This document shows, one piece after another, positions 34,847 through 45,144 of a stretch of 64,000 bases of DNA. The stretch covers positions 1,440,001-1,504,000 of the forward strand of contig JARFJB010001492.1 in the NCBI GenBank assembly GCA_036346205.1, in the 5' to 3' direction. The notes beneath the pieces are model-generated. The model was not told the origin of the DNA. It saw only the letters and a list, made by a program, of their open reading frames with translations, and did not search any database. Both the position numbers and the translations under genes were made by a program. The DNA comes from Vesta saturnalis. Taxonomy: Eukaryota; Arthropoda; Insecta; Coleoptera; Lampyridae. Numbering within the stretch: position 1 is the stretch's first letter; each line of letters starts with the position of its first letter.

Positions 34847-35030
34847 TTATATGACATTTCCTGTCTCTTCAAATAGTTCTCGAAGAAGTTGAAACGCTTC
34901 ATGTCTTGCATGTCTAGCCAAAGGGCACTTTTGTTTATAAATCCTGGATGCCAACAAACTGTTTCTTTCAGCTTGTCCCAAAAGATAGATCATATTAATC
35001 AGCTCTTCCTTTGAAAACCAAGCTATTGTT
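34847..35030 (-). pseudogene. N-terminal fragment of a DD41D transposase
   Basis: An uninterrupted minus-strand frame reads AWFSKEELINMIYLLGQAER, NSLLASRIYKQKCPLARHAR and HEAFQLLRELFEETGNVI then a stop at 34847-34849. This matches the N-terminal box of this group (E-E-(L/M)-x-DM-x-x-x-x-G-x...A-x-x-x-Y-x-x-(R/K)-x-P-x-R...F-x-x-(L/I)...R-(F)-x-x-TG). No ATG is in frame at the start (a stop precedes it), and the catalytic domain is deleted. Confidence 0.7.
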
Positions 35031-35768
35031 ATTCATTGTGTTCTTTAATTCCATTTTAAAGTTTATAGATATGCAGTTCTACGAGTAAACATTTATTAAG
35101 CGTTGCTCTTCTATAGTGCAAAATGTTGAATTGTGCCATAAACCTATAGGTTCACGGTTTTATAGCAATTAGCATTGTTTCCTTTTTGTTTTTCTGTGAA
35201 TTGTGATATTGTCATTATTTATATTATATCGTGACAAATTCAACAAAAATAAAAAATGTCTACAATGTTCAACTTTATCACTAAATAATTCAAAAATAGG
35301 TAGTAAAAAGTGAGTATCTATTGAAAGCTCGTACAAAATCCTATTCAAACCTGTAATAAAATACAGGGTGTGCCATTTAAACAAAATGAGAAAAATAACA
35401 TTGAGCAAAATGGACCACGCTGTATATGCAAAGAAAAGAGTCTGCAATCTGAATGTAGAAGTTAAAACTAGACAGATTAGAAAAACAAATCTCAGAATTT
35501 CAATCCGATATCTTTCAAGATGGCGGAACAGGAGCCTACTTAATTGACTAATTTTTTACATAGAAATGTCAATAACGTAGGAACCGTTAGTCGCAGATCC
35601 ATAGTAACTTATATCATTTCGCTCAGCATTTAACAGAGAATTGAAATATATATAAATATATAGGGTGTTCCATTAAAAAAACACAAGTTTAGTGTAGTAC
35701 TATACAAAATATTTTTATTAAATCAACAGTATAGGCGTAATCTTCCACCCCAAATCGTTGGGACACCC

Positions 35769-35770
<2 letters not shown>

Positions 35771-35848
<78 letters not shown>
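35771..35848. repeat. (TA)n microsatellite
   Basis: About 38 TA units abutting the right end of copy D. Confidence 0.95.
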
Positions 35849-35850
<2 letters not shown>

Positions 35851-35891
35851 TTTATAAATATAAAATTAAAAATCGTATGTAATAAACAGAT

Positions 35892-35962
35892 TCCCCGAAT
35901 GGGATTCGTACCCATGTCCCCTCATTAACCAGACGAGTGCCCTATCAATGAAGCTACAAGGA
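35892..35962 (-). tRNA. tRNA-Thr(GGU)-like sequence or tRNA-derived SINE head
   Basis: The 71-nt minus-strand sequence folds as a cloverleaf. The acceptor TCCTTGT pairs with the 3' ATTCGGGGA (six pairs, two of them G-U). The anticodon stem CTCGT/ATGAG encloses loop CTGGTTA with GGT at positions 34-36 (Thr). The T arm is GGGTACGAATCCC. The A-box-like TAGCTTCATTGATAGGG and B-box-like GGTACGAATCC are recognisable but imperfect. The first TTTT run lies about 24 nt downstream, farther than in most functional tRNA genes, and the wording after the 3' end resembles that after the hairpin at 34823. A SINE head or pseudogene is therefore at least as likely as a real gene. Confidence 0.5.
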
Positions 35963-35969
35963 TTATGAA

Positions 35970-37605
35970 TTTCATTCGATACAAAATTAATGTGTACATA
36001 ACTTGTTAACAACGGGATATTATATTACCTTACCTATAAGCATTATTCTTATAATTTTTGGTAAAATTATATAACAATTGCCTTTTGTAGTGGTCACTGT
36101 ACTACTGCTTAAGAGCGTTTGAAAAGATGCAGTGTAATACAAAGGTACCTAAACAAATTTAAGGTACCTAAAATATATTAGCTTATACGAGGTTAATAAA
36201 CATTGCGTTATCAACCAGCTTTTTTTAAAAATTACATGACGTGCGCACTAAGGACACTTTGTCTTAAAAGACGTACTTGTTAAATATTAATCTATAAGTT
36301 ACGTTTTAAAACGAATATTTAAAATTTATGGAGAAATGTCAGACTGTGATGAAAATTGATATTGAACCACCGGAATGTAACCAGTACTAATTTTAGTCCT
36401 GTCAGTGTTAGTAATACAATTAAACATAAATTATATTTGACAGCTTTAGGTAAAATTAGAAACTGAAAATGTACATACATTTAGAATGTTAGAAACCCTT
36501 GGCCTAAATATAAATGAGGATTTCAACTATCAAAGGACAGGTGATACAGATCAAGGGATAGGATGTCATGAAATGATATAAAATATTTACAAAGACCAGA
36601 GATTAATTTATGCAGCCATTTAGCCGACAAGAAATTTCCATTATGGCCTTTTACATTATAAATGTTTGGATTTCGAAAATATCCTTTCAACACATTAAGT
36701 TTCAGCATTATTAAAATACTAATAAGCAAATTTCAAGCTACATTTCACAAATACCCACTAATGGAAATTTTTCTAGTCTTTTATTTAGTTTTCCCAATGT
36801 AGCTTGAAAGTTTAACAATAGGAAGTAAATCTCGATTACTTTTCCCGAGATGAAGTCGTTACTTGTATACATACAGCATGCAGAAAATAAACTGCAACCA
36901 CTGAATATAAGTCTGGTGATCTTACATTAGTATTGCAAATTACCAATAAATTGCTTCAACTCGTCTCATTATAAAGTAGATCTCATAAAAATTCAATAGA
37001 TGTTTTACCGGTTAACACGTGCATGAACTTACCTTTCATTCTATATTTCAGATGTCGTATGCTGAAGATACGAGTATGAGTTAAAACATTCACGAGATAT
37101 GTTAATAAACTACATTTACGTTCATTGTTACAGTTATTGGACGTTACTGTGTAACTTGAAAAATGATGCGCCATTAAAGACAAATGAATGCGGTCTCCCC
37201 ATTCCGAACATACAATGTAATTTAACTACCTTTTAGCAGCCTCAACTTGTAATCCTAATTTTCAATACATACTCAAGTTAACATTTGTAAGCACGTATTC
37301 CACGAATAAATTTGTTAGTGTAGATGTGTAAATCTATTTTCTATTAACCTATTCATTCAAAGGCAGCAGACGTCTTAAATTTCCTTCGTTGGAGTTAAAG
37401 GAAACCCTAAACCGTAGATAATTTGAACCTCATACGCATATACTACTTAACCAAGAATCTCGAAGAATAGTTATTTAACTTATTTAAAGTTAACACGTAT
37501 CAAAACATACAAATTAAAAATAATTTTGAGTTTAAAGACTTTTAAAGACTATTTTATTTTTTGAATGTTTCTGTAAATACGTCAAATTATCTGAAAATGT
37601 AAACT
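35970..37605. other. No gene seen
   Basis: AT-rich with no supported gene. Open frames at 36523-36729 and 36983-37183 lack family character. Confidence 0.5.
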
Positions 37606-37609
37606 TTCA

Positions 37610-37745
37610 CCAACACAGATTTAAAATACTTATTGTTTTGGGTTTTTATATAGTGTATTTGTATATTTAAGTTATACAATCTAAACGTTTCGATACCACT
37701 TACAGTTACCTTCATCAGAAATAATACTATCTTTCAAAATTGTTT
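37610..37745 (+). repeat. Penelope-like terminal repeat relic
   Basis: Contains GTAAACTTTCACCAACA (about 37600), GTGTATTTGTATATTTAAGT and TATACAATCTAAACGTTTCG, then CTTACAGTTACCTTCATC. The reverse complement of the same text occurs at 51975-52080, next to a Penelope-like 3' region, and a weaker plus-strand copy lies at 53035-53115. An AAACGTTTCG core close to the end of a Penelope element is common in the group. Confidence 0.5.
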
Positions 37746-37784
37746 AAGATCTTGAAACAATTCTGTTTCGATCTATGTCAGAAT

Positions 37785-38470
37785 GACGTTTAAAACTTCA
37801 CGTCAGATAGAGATTAATAGACATAAATACATGTTAACTAAAAAAAACTTCAAAGCAGCCCCCTTCTATAAGATATCAATAATACAGTAACCATTTTCAT
37901 TCATATTTAATTAATTTTTTGAATTACTTTGCGTTATATTAAGAAACTTGATAAAGAAAAGCTATGAAAATTTAATTTTCTTTAAAAAATATGTCTACAT
38001 TTTTTCTTATAAAAGTAATTAACACTTAAATTCTACCTTCGGAATTTTTTTGTCGCTAAATTATGCGTCGTATCAAAAAATTGCATAGAACGTAATTAAT
38101 CGATATGTTTAAAGTCTATATCTAGATATTTTTATATCTTTGAAATAAGCAGCTGTTTTACAAATATTTGTAAAAACCAAAACTGCCCCTAATAAAGCCC
38201 CTCTTTCCACCGCTGGATTTCTCTCAAAATCTGAAAATGAAAACAAGCTTAAATACAAAATTTTAAGTACGTAGGTATTTTTGTTCTGGAGTTATCGTGG
38301 ATACTAACATACATCCACACAGACACAGACACACACATCTAGACATCATGGCTGATATTGGCGAAACTTGGCCAAAAATGAACTAATAAGTCGATTTAGC
38401 GATAGCGAAAAAAAGTCAATTGCAACACCTTCTATACCTACATATGTAGGTTGGAATGTAAATATCTGGT
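37785..38470 (+). repeat. Dispersed repeat 'R', copy 2
   Basis: Uninterrupted copy. It runs from GACGTTTAAAACTTCACGTC through TTTAATTTTCTTTAAAAAAT, ACTGCCCCTAATAAAGCCCC, the CACACAGACACAGACACACA tract and GTCGATTTAGCGATAGCG, to the palindromic end CCTACATATGTAGGTTGG. There is no coding capacity. The terminal hairpin (CTACATATGTAG) and AT-rich, gene-free body suggest a non-autonomous DNA element, but no target duplication could be fixed. Confidence 0.7.
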
Positions 38471-38499
38471 GTGGAACACCACACGACCTTCCCACCTAC

Positions 38500-39126
38500 A
38501 AAATGGAAATTATAAGAAATGAAATAATTTTAATAACATTTTTTTAGGATACATAAGCAGCCTCTTTTAAAATAAGTTCATTATCAAAATAAGCAACATT
38601 ATAAAAACAAAAACAATTATCTATGCCAAACAGACGTTTAAAACTTCATGTCAGACAGAGGTTAATACACATCTAGATGCTAACTTAAACAATTAAAAGA
38701 AATGAAATAATTTTAATCATAATTTTTTTGGGAACTATGCAACCTCTTTTTTATATCTTCATAACGAAAACAGGCAACATTGTAAAAACAAAATGTCATA
38801 ATGACGTTTCAGAACTTCATGCCAGATAGAGATTAATACACATAAAATAAATACATATTAACTTAAAAGAAATTCCAAAGCCACCCGCTTCCATAAGATA
38901 TCAACAATACAATTTAACCATTTTTGTTCATATTTAATTAATTCTTAGACTTACCTTGAGTTATATTAAGAAACTTTATGAAGAAAATTTATGTAAAATT
39001 AAATTTTCTTTAAAAAATATGTCTACACTTTTACTTATAAAATTAATCGTTATTCAGATATTGAAAAAAACACTTAAATTCTACCTTGGGAATTTTTTTG
39101 CCGCTAAATACGCATCGTGTCAAAAT

Positions 39127-39130
<4 letters not shown>
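38500..39130 (+). repeat. Dispersed repeat 'R', copy 3, left part
   Basis: Begins right after copy 2 with two tandem units about 184 bp apart (AGAAATGAAATAATTTTAAT at about 38516 and 38698), then the same body as copy 2 up to CGCATCGTGTCAAAATTATT. The (TA) tract and a complete DD41D element interrupt it. It resumes at 41306. Confidence 0.75.

Positions 39131-39185
<55 letters not shown>
39127..39185. repeat. (TA)n microsatellite
   Basis: About 28 TA units between the interrupted dispersed repeat and the left end of copy E. Confidence 0.95.
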
Positions 39186-39187
<2 letters not shown>

Positions 39188-39666
39188 CAACGTGTCCCAG
39201 ATAACATTTCCAGCATGGGGATCTCGCTTATTATAAAAGATACAGATTTGGTTAAATTAGATGAATTACTCCTAAGGATTAGTGAAATTATAGGACACTC
39301 TCCAATTTCCAAATTTCCATGTATTTTAAGACTTATGGCAAGAAAAAGAAAAATGTCAAATTTCTTTTGCTTGTAATATCTTTGTTATATTAGACATATA
39401 CATTTTATTTGCACTTTCTTAAGATATTTTTATGCAGAATTTAAATATCAATTTGATTTTTTTGCACTTTCTATTTTTAGTTTCAACCCCTAAATTAAAT
39501 TTTTCTTATGGAACGACAAGTCGACTTTGAAATAATTGATGGTGTTTTTTATCCTCTTTACAATGATATAGCACATGTACTATCTATTTTTAAAAACAAC
39601 AAAGAAAATTTAAAAAATGTATTTTATTAAAGACTCTAACAATAAGCAGGCCGTGAAACATAAAAA
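39188..39666. repeat. Left TIR of copy E
   Basis: Inverse of 40824-41303. The inner end is GCAGGCCGTGAAACATAAAA. Confidence 0.93.
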
Positions 39667-39724
39667 CACAATCGAATTTAATGTCAGTTAAAATTATTCG
39701 TTACAGAATATTATTGTGTCAAAC

Positions 39725-40763
39725 ATGGCTTTATTTACTAATACTGAAAAGTTTGATATGTTGAGTTGTTACATCTTGTCTCATAAAAACAGTATAGAAG
39801 CTGAACGGATGTACTTGAGGCTGTATTCTGATAGAAGACAGCCCAGTGTTCGAACGTACATAAATTTGGTAATTAATTTAAAAGAATATGGTTCATTTTC
39901 AAAACCTACTAGAAATCCGAAATTACGGAATGAAGATGCAGAACTAAATGTATTACAATCGGTTATTGAAAATCCTACAACATCTGTTAGAGAATTTGAA
40001 CATAACACTGGTATTTCGAAAACTACATCACAAAGAATTTTAAAACGTCACAGGTATCATCCGTATAAGTACACCATTCTGCAGGGACTTAGAGATGGAG
40101 ATCAGGGAAGAAGATTACAATTTTGCCAATGGTATGTTAATCAATGTTAGAATAACAATAATTTTCCAGCAACGATTTTGTGGTCTGACGAAAGCAGATT
40201 TACAAATAATGGCCTTTTCAATCGACACAATGTTCACTTTTGGGACCGTGAAAATCCTCACGTTGTTAAGGAAAGTCGGCATCAAGTCTGGTGTGGCATT
40301 TTAGGCGCTAAACTTATTGGGCCCATATTTTTTAACGAAACATTAAATAGTGAAAGGTATTTGAATTTACTACAAACTGATTTAGAAAATAAACTTGATG
40401 ATTTACCACTGATTGAGAATATTAATATCTGCTTCCAACAAGATGGCGCCCCACCCCACAATTCAAACATCATCAGCGAATATCTTAATAATCGGTTTCC
40501 AAATTCATGGATTGGTAATCGAGGGCCGATTTTATGACTACCCAGATCTCCAGACTTAACTCCTTGGACTTTTTCCTTTGGGGCTACGTAAAAATCAAGT
40601 GTACGTGCAAACATTTGAGAATGCCGAAGATCTTCGTGAAGCTGTTCTTGCAGCATTTGGTAGCATTAAACGCCAAAAACTACGCAGAGCAGTTACGTCG
40701 ACACTACGCAGGGCACAATTATGTTTAGAACGGAATGGTCAATTGCTTGAACATCTTTTATAA
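39725..40763 (+). pseudogene. DD41D transposase of copy E, lightly damaged
   Basis: ATG at 39725: MALFTNTEKFDMLSCYILSH, EAERMYLRLYSDRRQPSVRT (N-terminal box), NVLQSVIENPTTSVREFEHN, GISKTTSQRILKRHRYHPYK (helix-turn-helix). Then an in-frame TAG (40148-40150), and the same frame continues NFPATILWSDESRFTNNGLF (first Asp about 40177), HQVWCGILGAKLIGPIFFNE, NICFQQDGAPPHNSNIISEY (second Asp about 40441), FPNSWIGNRGPIL, a TGA at 40535-40537, LPRSPDLTP, and after a one-base frameshift LDFFLWGYVKNQVYVQTFEN (third Asp about 40567) to the terminal NGQLLEHLL and stop. 41 residues separate the second and third Asp. Only two stops and one frameshift break an otherwise complete gene. Confidence 0.93.
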
Positions 40764-40823
40764 TTGGATAATTATCTCCAATACTATAACCTGCTTAACT
40801 CTTGTTGTTATCTATTATTTGTC

Positions 40824-41303
40824 GTTTTTCATGTTTCACGGCCTACTTATTGTTAGAGTCTTTAATAAAATACATTTTTTAAATTTTCTTTGTTGTTTTT
40901 AAAAATAGATAGTACATGTGTTATATCATTGTAAAGAGGATAAAAAACACGATCAATTATTTCAAACTTGTCGTTCCATAAGAAAAATTTAATTTAGGGG
41001 TTGAAACTAAAACAGAGAAAGTGCAAAAAAATCCAAATTGATATTTAAATCTGCATAAAAATATCTTACGAAAGTGCAAATTAAATTTATATGTCTAATA
41101 TAACAAGAAAGATATTACAAGAAAAAGAAAATTGACATTTTTCTTTTTCTTGTCATAAGTCTTAAAATACATGGAAATTTGGAAATTGGAGAGTGTCCTA
41201 TAATTTCACTAATCCTTAGGAGTAATTCATCTAATTTAACCAAATCTGTATCTTTTATAATAGGCGAGATCCCCATGCTGGAAATGTTATCTGGGACACG
41301 TTG
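40824..41303. repeat. Right TIR of copy E
   Basis: Inverse of 39188-39666. The inner start is CATGTTTCACGGCCTACTTA. Confidence 0.93.
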
Positions 41304-41305
41304 TA

Positions 41306-41672
41306 TATGTTTAAGATCTATTTCTAGGTATTTTTATATTTTTGAAATATGCAGATGTTTTAAAAATATTTGATAAAAACAAAAAAACTGCCCCTAATAA
41401 ACCCCCTCTCCGCCACTGGATTTCTCCCAAAATCTAATCAGCTCCAAGAAAAATGAAAACAAGCTTAAATAAAAAACTTTAAGTACGTAGGTGTTATACT
41501 GGGTACGAACATACATCCACGCACACAGACACACACATGGCCGATCTTGGCGAATGTTGGCCAAAAGCTTTAAAATGAGCTAATAAGTCGATTTAGCGAT
41601 AGTGAAAAAAAAAGTCGATTGCATAACCTTCTATACCTACATATGTACCTATATGTAGGTGGGAAGGTAAAA
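41306..41672 (+). repeat. Dispersed repeat 'R', copy 3, right part
   Basis: Resumes at ATGTTTAAGATCTATTTCTA, the counterpart of ATGTTTAAAGTCTATATCTA in copy 2, and continues through the CACACA tract and GTCGATTTAGCGATAGTG to CCTACATATGTACCTATATG. Confidence 0.75.
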
Positions 41673-42589
41673 ATGAGAAATTTGGTTTTATTTACAGTAA
41701 CGGAGATCTGGGTACGAAAGCGTATTTACAAAGGTGTTATTACGAAACGTCGTGATTTTTCCTTACCTGAAGTAAGGTTTTCTATATAGTGTTATGCGAC
41801 GGTCTGTCTACAGTTTTGTGCTATTTCCAATGTAATTTTATACGTAGAGGGAGAAAAGTTTAATCACTCACAGGAACATACACCCTAGTTGAATTAAGTA
41901 ATGATACTGTACTGAACAACAGACAACAGACAAGCGAGGTAATGTAAAATTTTCAAACGGGCGTACACCTACCGAATAATTCTATAGTTTCCAAACGGTC
42001 ACTTAAATAAAAGTAAAGATAATTTTTTGCGTACTACTAGGACATGGTTTTTCAATGGAGACACACCTAAGTTAGGATACACGGTATAAATGTGCTGGTG
42101 TTTTACAGACGGGATCCGTTTAATAATCTGCCAATGCAGAAGGTATTCTGGGATACTGGTCTGGTAACTATGATAAAAAAAGACAAGAGTGTAACGGCGC
42201 GGCGGGCAGAACTAACGGGTTATCCTACCGAAATTAATGTTGAGGGTTTTCTTTAGAGGAATGTGTTTTACTACGAGACTCTACAAAGAACAATAGAAAC
42301 TACTACGAAACATGAATCAGGAAATTTTTAGAAATTAGGTGGTTAGTCAGTTCATTTTTGGGGTGCTGAAGAGTACAGAAAAACATTTGTACGAATTCGT
42401 CAGACGAACATTATGCGTTACGTAATTGATGAAATATTGAAACATCATGACATTGACAGTTGTAACTGAATATATGCATAACAAGTTGAAAATAATTTAT
42501 TCCGATTTAATAACATGTTTATAAAAGCTATAATATTAAACATAAAAATTTAAATAAGTTACTTACAATAAATGGCGACAATATCTCCC
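41673..42589. other. No firm gene; one 40-codon ORF
   Basis: 42134-42256 is an ATG frame starting MQKVFWDTGLVTMIKKDKSV and ending TEINVEGFL in locally less AT-rich DNA. No family is recognised and chance is likely. Otherwise nothing is supported. Confidence 0.35.
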
Positions 42590-43150
42590 AGCCACTTTCG
42601 CGTTCTTTGATTTAAATTGTTGCTAGAAGATTTTCTAATATGAGGATTTACAATGATTTCAACAATTCTTCACTGATTCGTTGTCGTAAATCTTCACGAT
42701 TATTTAAAGGCATTTGAAAAACAGTATTTTTTAAGCAACGCCAGATAATCGTGCGGGATTATTTATAAAAGAATTTTTATTTTCGACACGTCCGTGCAGC
42801 GTATTGAGAGTATCAGCAGATCTATGCGACACTGCCCCATCGTGCACCATCAACGTAAGTTCATCATGTAGTGAATTAATAAACGCACGTTATATTTTTC
42901 CACGATATTTTGCTGATAATAATAGTAATTGATCCTAAAAGTTTAAATACAGATCATTACAACCATCATACATAGTTGAAATAATAATGGTTCAATAATT
43001 CGACGTCTATTAATTGCTGCCCACACTCCAACCTTTTGAAGACGCAAGAGAGCTTCACACACACTTTTCCGAGTTCTACAGTCTCGTGTGTTATGAGTCA
43101 ACATATCCATAAGGTTCAAGCCAAGCTTCATGTGGGGAAATAGCGACATC
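42590..43150 (-). pseudogene. DD41D-group transposase relic (copy F)
   Basis: Minus strand: HNTRDCRTRKSVCEALLRLQ, KVGVWAAINRRRIIEPLLFQ (the family VWCGI...RIIGPxFF block, about 43030-42980), INSLHDELTLMVHDGAVSHR with the second Asp (about 42845), SADTLNTLHGRVENKN, then NNPARLSGVA. This is the central catalytic portion. The first and third Asp regions are unrecognisable, and frames change repeatedly. It is one of the most decayed copies. Termini were not found. Confidence 0.7.
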
Positions 43151-45140
43151 TAATAATTCATCTGTAACTAGAGATGTAAACCAATTACAGTAGTTCCTCT
43201 TTCCCAACATCATAGTTTATATAATTTTAGAACACAGGTTAGGTGGTAAGACAATAATTGCAGATCTTTTTTTAAATATGGCTGAGAAGTCTCTCTTGAT
43301 AAATTGATTTGTTGAGGGAAATAATTTCCAGAAGTGCTGCTGGGGACATTTTACATAATTACCGTCACATCTTTAATGTGACTCATTTCACTTCCTTGTG
43401 GTCCCGTTACCATATTTTCCGTTTATTCACGAAATAATAATTTCACACTGTATACATCTCATATCGAAATCAATTGCATTCAATTGCCAAACCTGTAACT
43501 TTTTCGCGAAATTCTTCTAAACAGGCTGCCATTGAATACTTCTAAATTCCATTGACTTTTGATGCATTCAGGATGTATGGATCGGCCATAGAAGTTTTAT
43601 GTTGTGTAAAAAGAACATGGTTGTAACGCGAAGTAGAAGTAGGAAGTAGGGTTTTGCAAAATCTACAATTCTACATTTACTAAATATTGAAACAAACGAA
43701 ATGGGTACTTAACATAAATGCAAATTCTCAAAGAAGGTGATTTTTGGTTAACAAGTTAACAAAGGAATGAATCATGAAAATAATAAAGAAAAAAGGAAGC
43801 AAAAGACAAAAACGAAGTAAGCGAGTAAATCTATTAAAAAAAGATTGTGTTATGGCAGCACGTTGGGACTGTAGGTATTGTGTGAATTATGTAACGACAT
43901 AATTTTTATTCTACAAACGCCACTTGATACACCACACGATATATCTATCTAATGAATTGTTATTATTCTTATTGTTAATTATTTCATACTTGTCAGACGT
44001 TTATGAGCATACATTCCCTCATACTTCTGTTCCAAATCCATATCTCAGTTAGTCTAGTTTCAGGAAGAGTACTGAGTACAGTTCGTAAATAACGATAATG
44101 CGACAACTAACAACAATAATGATGGTCGCAAACTGTAAGCGAATACCTAAATAACACAACCTCGGTGTGTTGACAATCTCGGTTACAAAAAAGTAATGAA
44201 TAATCTCCACAATATAAAAACCCTTTAAAAAATAAAGAAAAACAATTGTGGTTTTGGAGAATTTTAAACGTGAAGTTAGACATTTATTTTATTCCGAAAT
44301 CTGTTGAAATGGTACAGACGAAAATCGATCCCATAATCGATTGGCCTCGTTTTATTGGTATCTCATTAACAACCCACGGACGAAGCAGGTTAATAATAAG
44401 TATAATTGAGTAAAACCTGCTACATAATTTTAAATTGCCGAATTGTATTGATTCGGCTTATTTTCCAAAGATTGATATTTAAAATACCCACTTTAAAGCA
44501 AAATTGATACTAAATAATTCACAATATAACAAATAAAAATAAAAATTTTATTATTACTTCCTCTCGGAAGGTAACTTAGATGAACAGAAATTTTCACTTA
44601 TATAAAAAGGTAAGCATGCACCACAGTCTAGCTTATCAAGGTACATTACTTACGAAGCTTACAGTAGATTTTCATAGACATACTCAGTAAACATTCGTTA
44701 GGCGCCACTCAATTTTTAAAGGTTAAATAATTAAAATACAACAAAAATTGAGAAAGTTGTACTTTAATACCACATGTAGTCTGAATAAAGAATAAAACAG
44801 ATTTATTTGTATATTTAATAAAACAAAATAATATCTGCTGTTTAATTTCAGCATAAAAGCAAATAAAATAGTGCTTAACTTTTGCAAAGCTTTACGATAA
44901 TAAACTTATTCTTAATTGACATATAAACTATACAAACATATAACCTATCTTTGCATAGAATTATTTCAAAATGAAAGATGATTAAAACTGTACATCTTCA
45001 ATGTAATAACAAAGTTTAGTTGGCCTATGTCAACAAATACTACGGATGTAAGGATATGCTCCCAGATGTTTTTATCTATAATAATATAATTTATTGTCAA
45101 GGATTGATATAGACATTGCATTGACAATGCATGAAAATAA
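43151..45140. other. No gene seen
   Basis: AT-rich DNA without supported coding sequence or array. Confidence 0.5.
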
Positions 45141-45144
45141 CGTA

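Larger units (their letters stand above)
34067..35770. mobile_element. Deletion derivative of a DD41D element with TIRs over 500 bp (copy D)
   Basis: The left end CAGGGTGTCTCAACGATTTG follows TA at 34065-34066. The right end is the inverse CCAAATCGTTGGGACACCCTG ending at 35770, followed by AA then a (TA) tract, so the right TA duplication is mutated or absorbed by the microsatellite. Inverted arms run about 34067-34665 and 35241-35770. Each arm contains further internal copies of the end motif (GGGTGTCCCATTTT at about 34191 and GGCACACCCTGTA at about 34528 on the left). The central part keeps only the N-terminus of a transposase. Confidence 0.85.
39188..41303 (+). mobile_element. Complete 2,116-bp DD41D element with 480-bp TIRs (copy E)
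   Basis: The ends are CAACGTGTCCCAGATAACAT and its inverse ATGTTATCTGGGACACGTTG, with TA outside at 39186-39187 and 41304-41305. TIRs run 39188-39666 and 40824-41303, about 480 bp each, and are highly similar with only scattered differences. That is closer than in copy C, so this insertion is younger. It sits inside copy 3 of the dispersed repeat. The transposase lies between the TIRs on the plus strand. Confidence 0.95.

Noticed and set aside
35718..39312. Frames with runs of Ile-Tyr at the two TA tracts
   Set aside because: (TA)n translates as alternating Ile/Tyr; these are not proteins.
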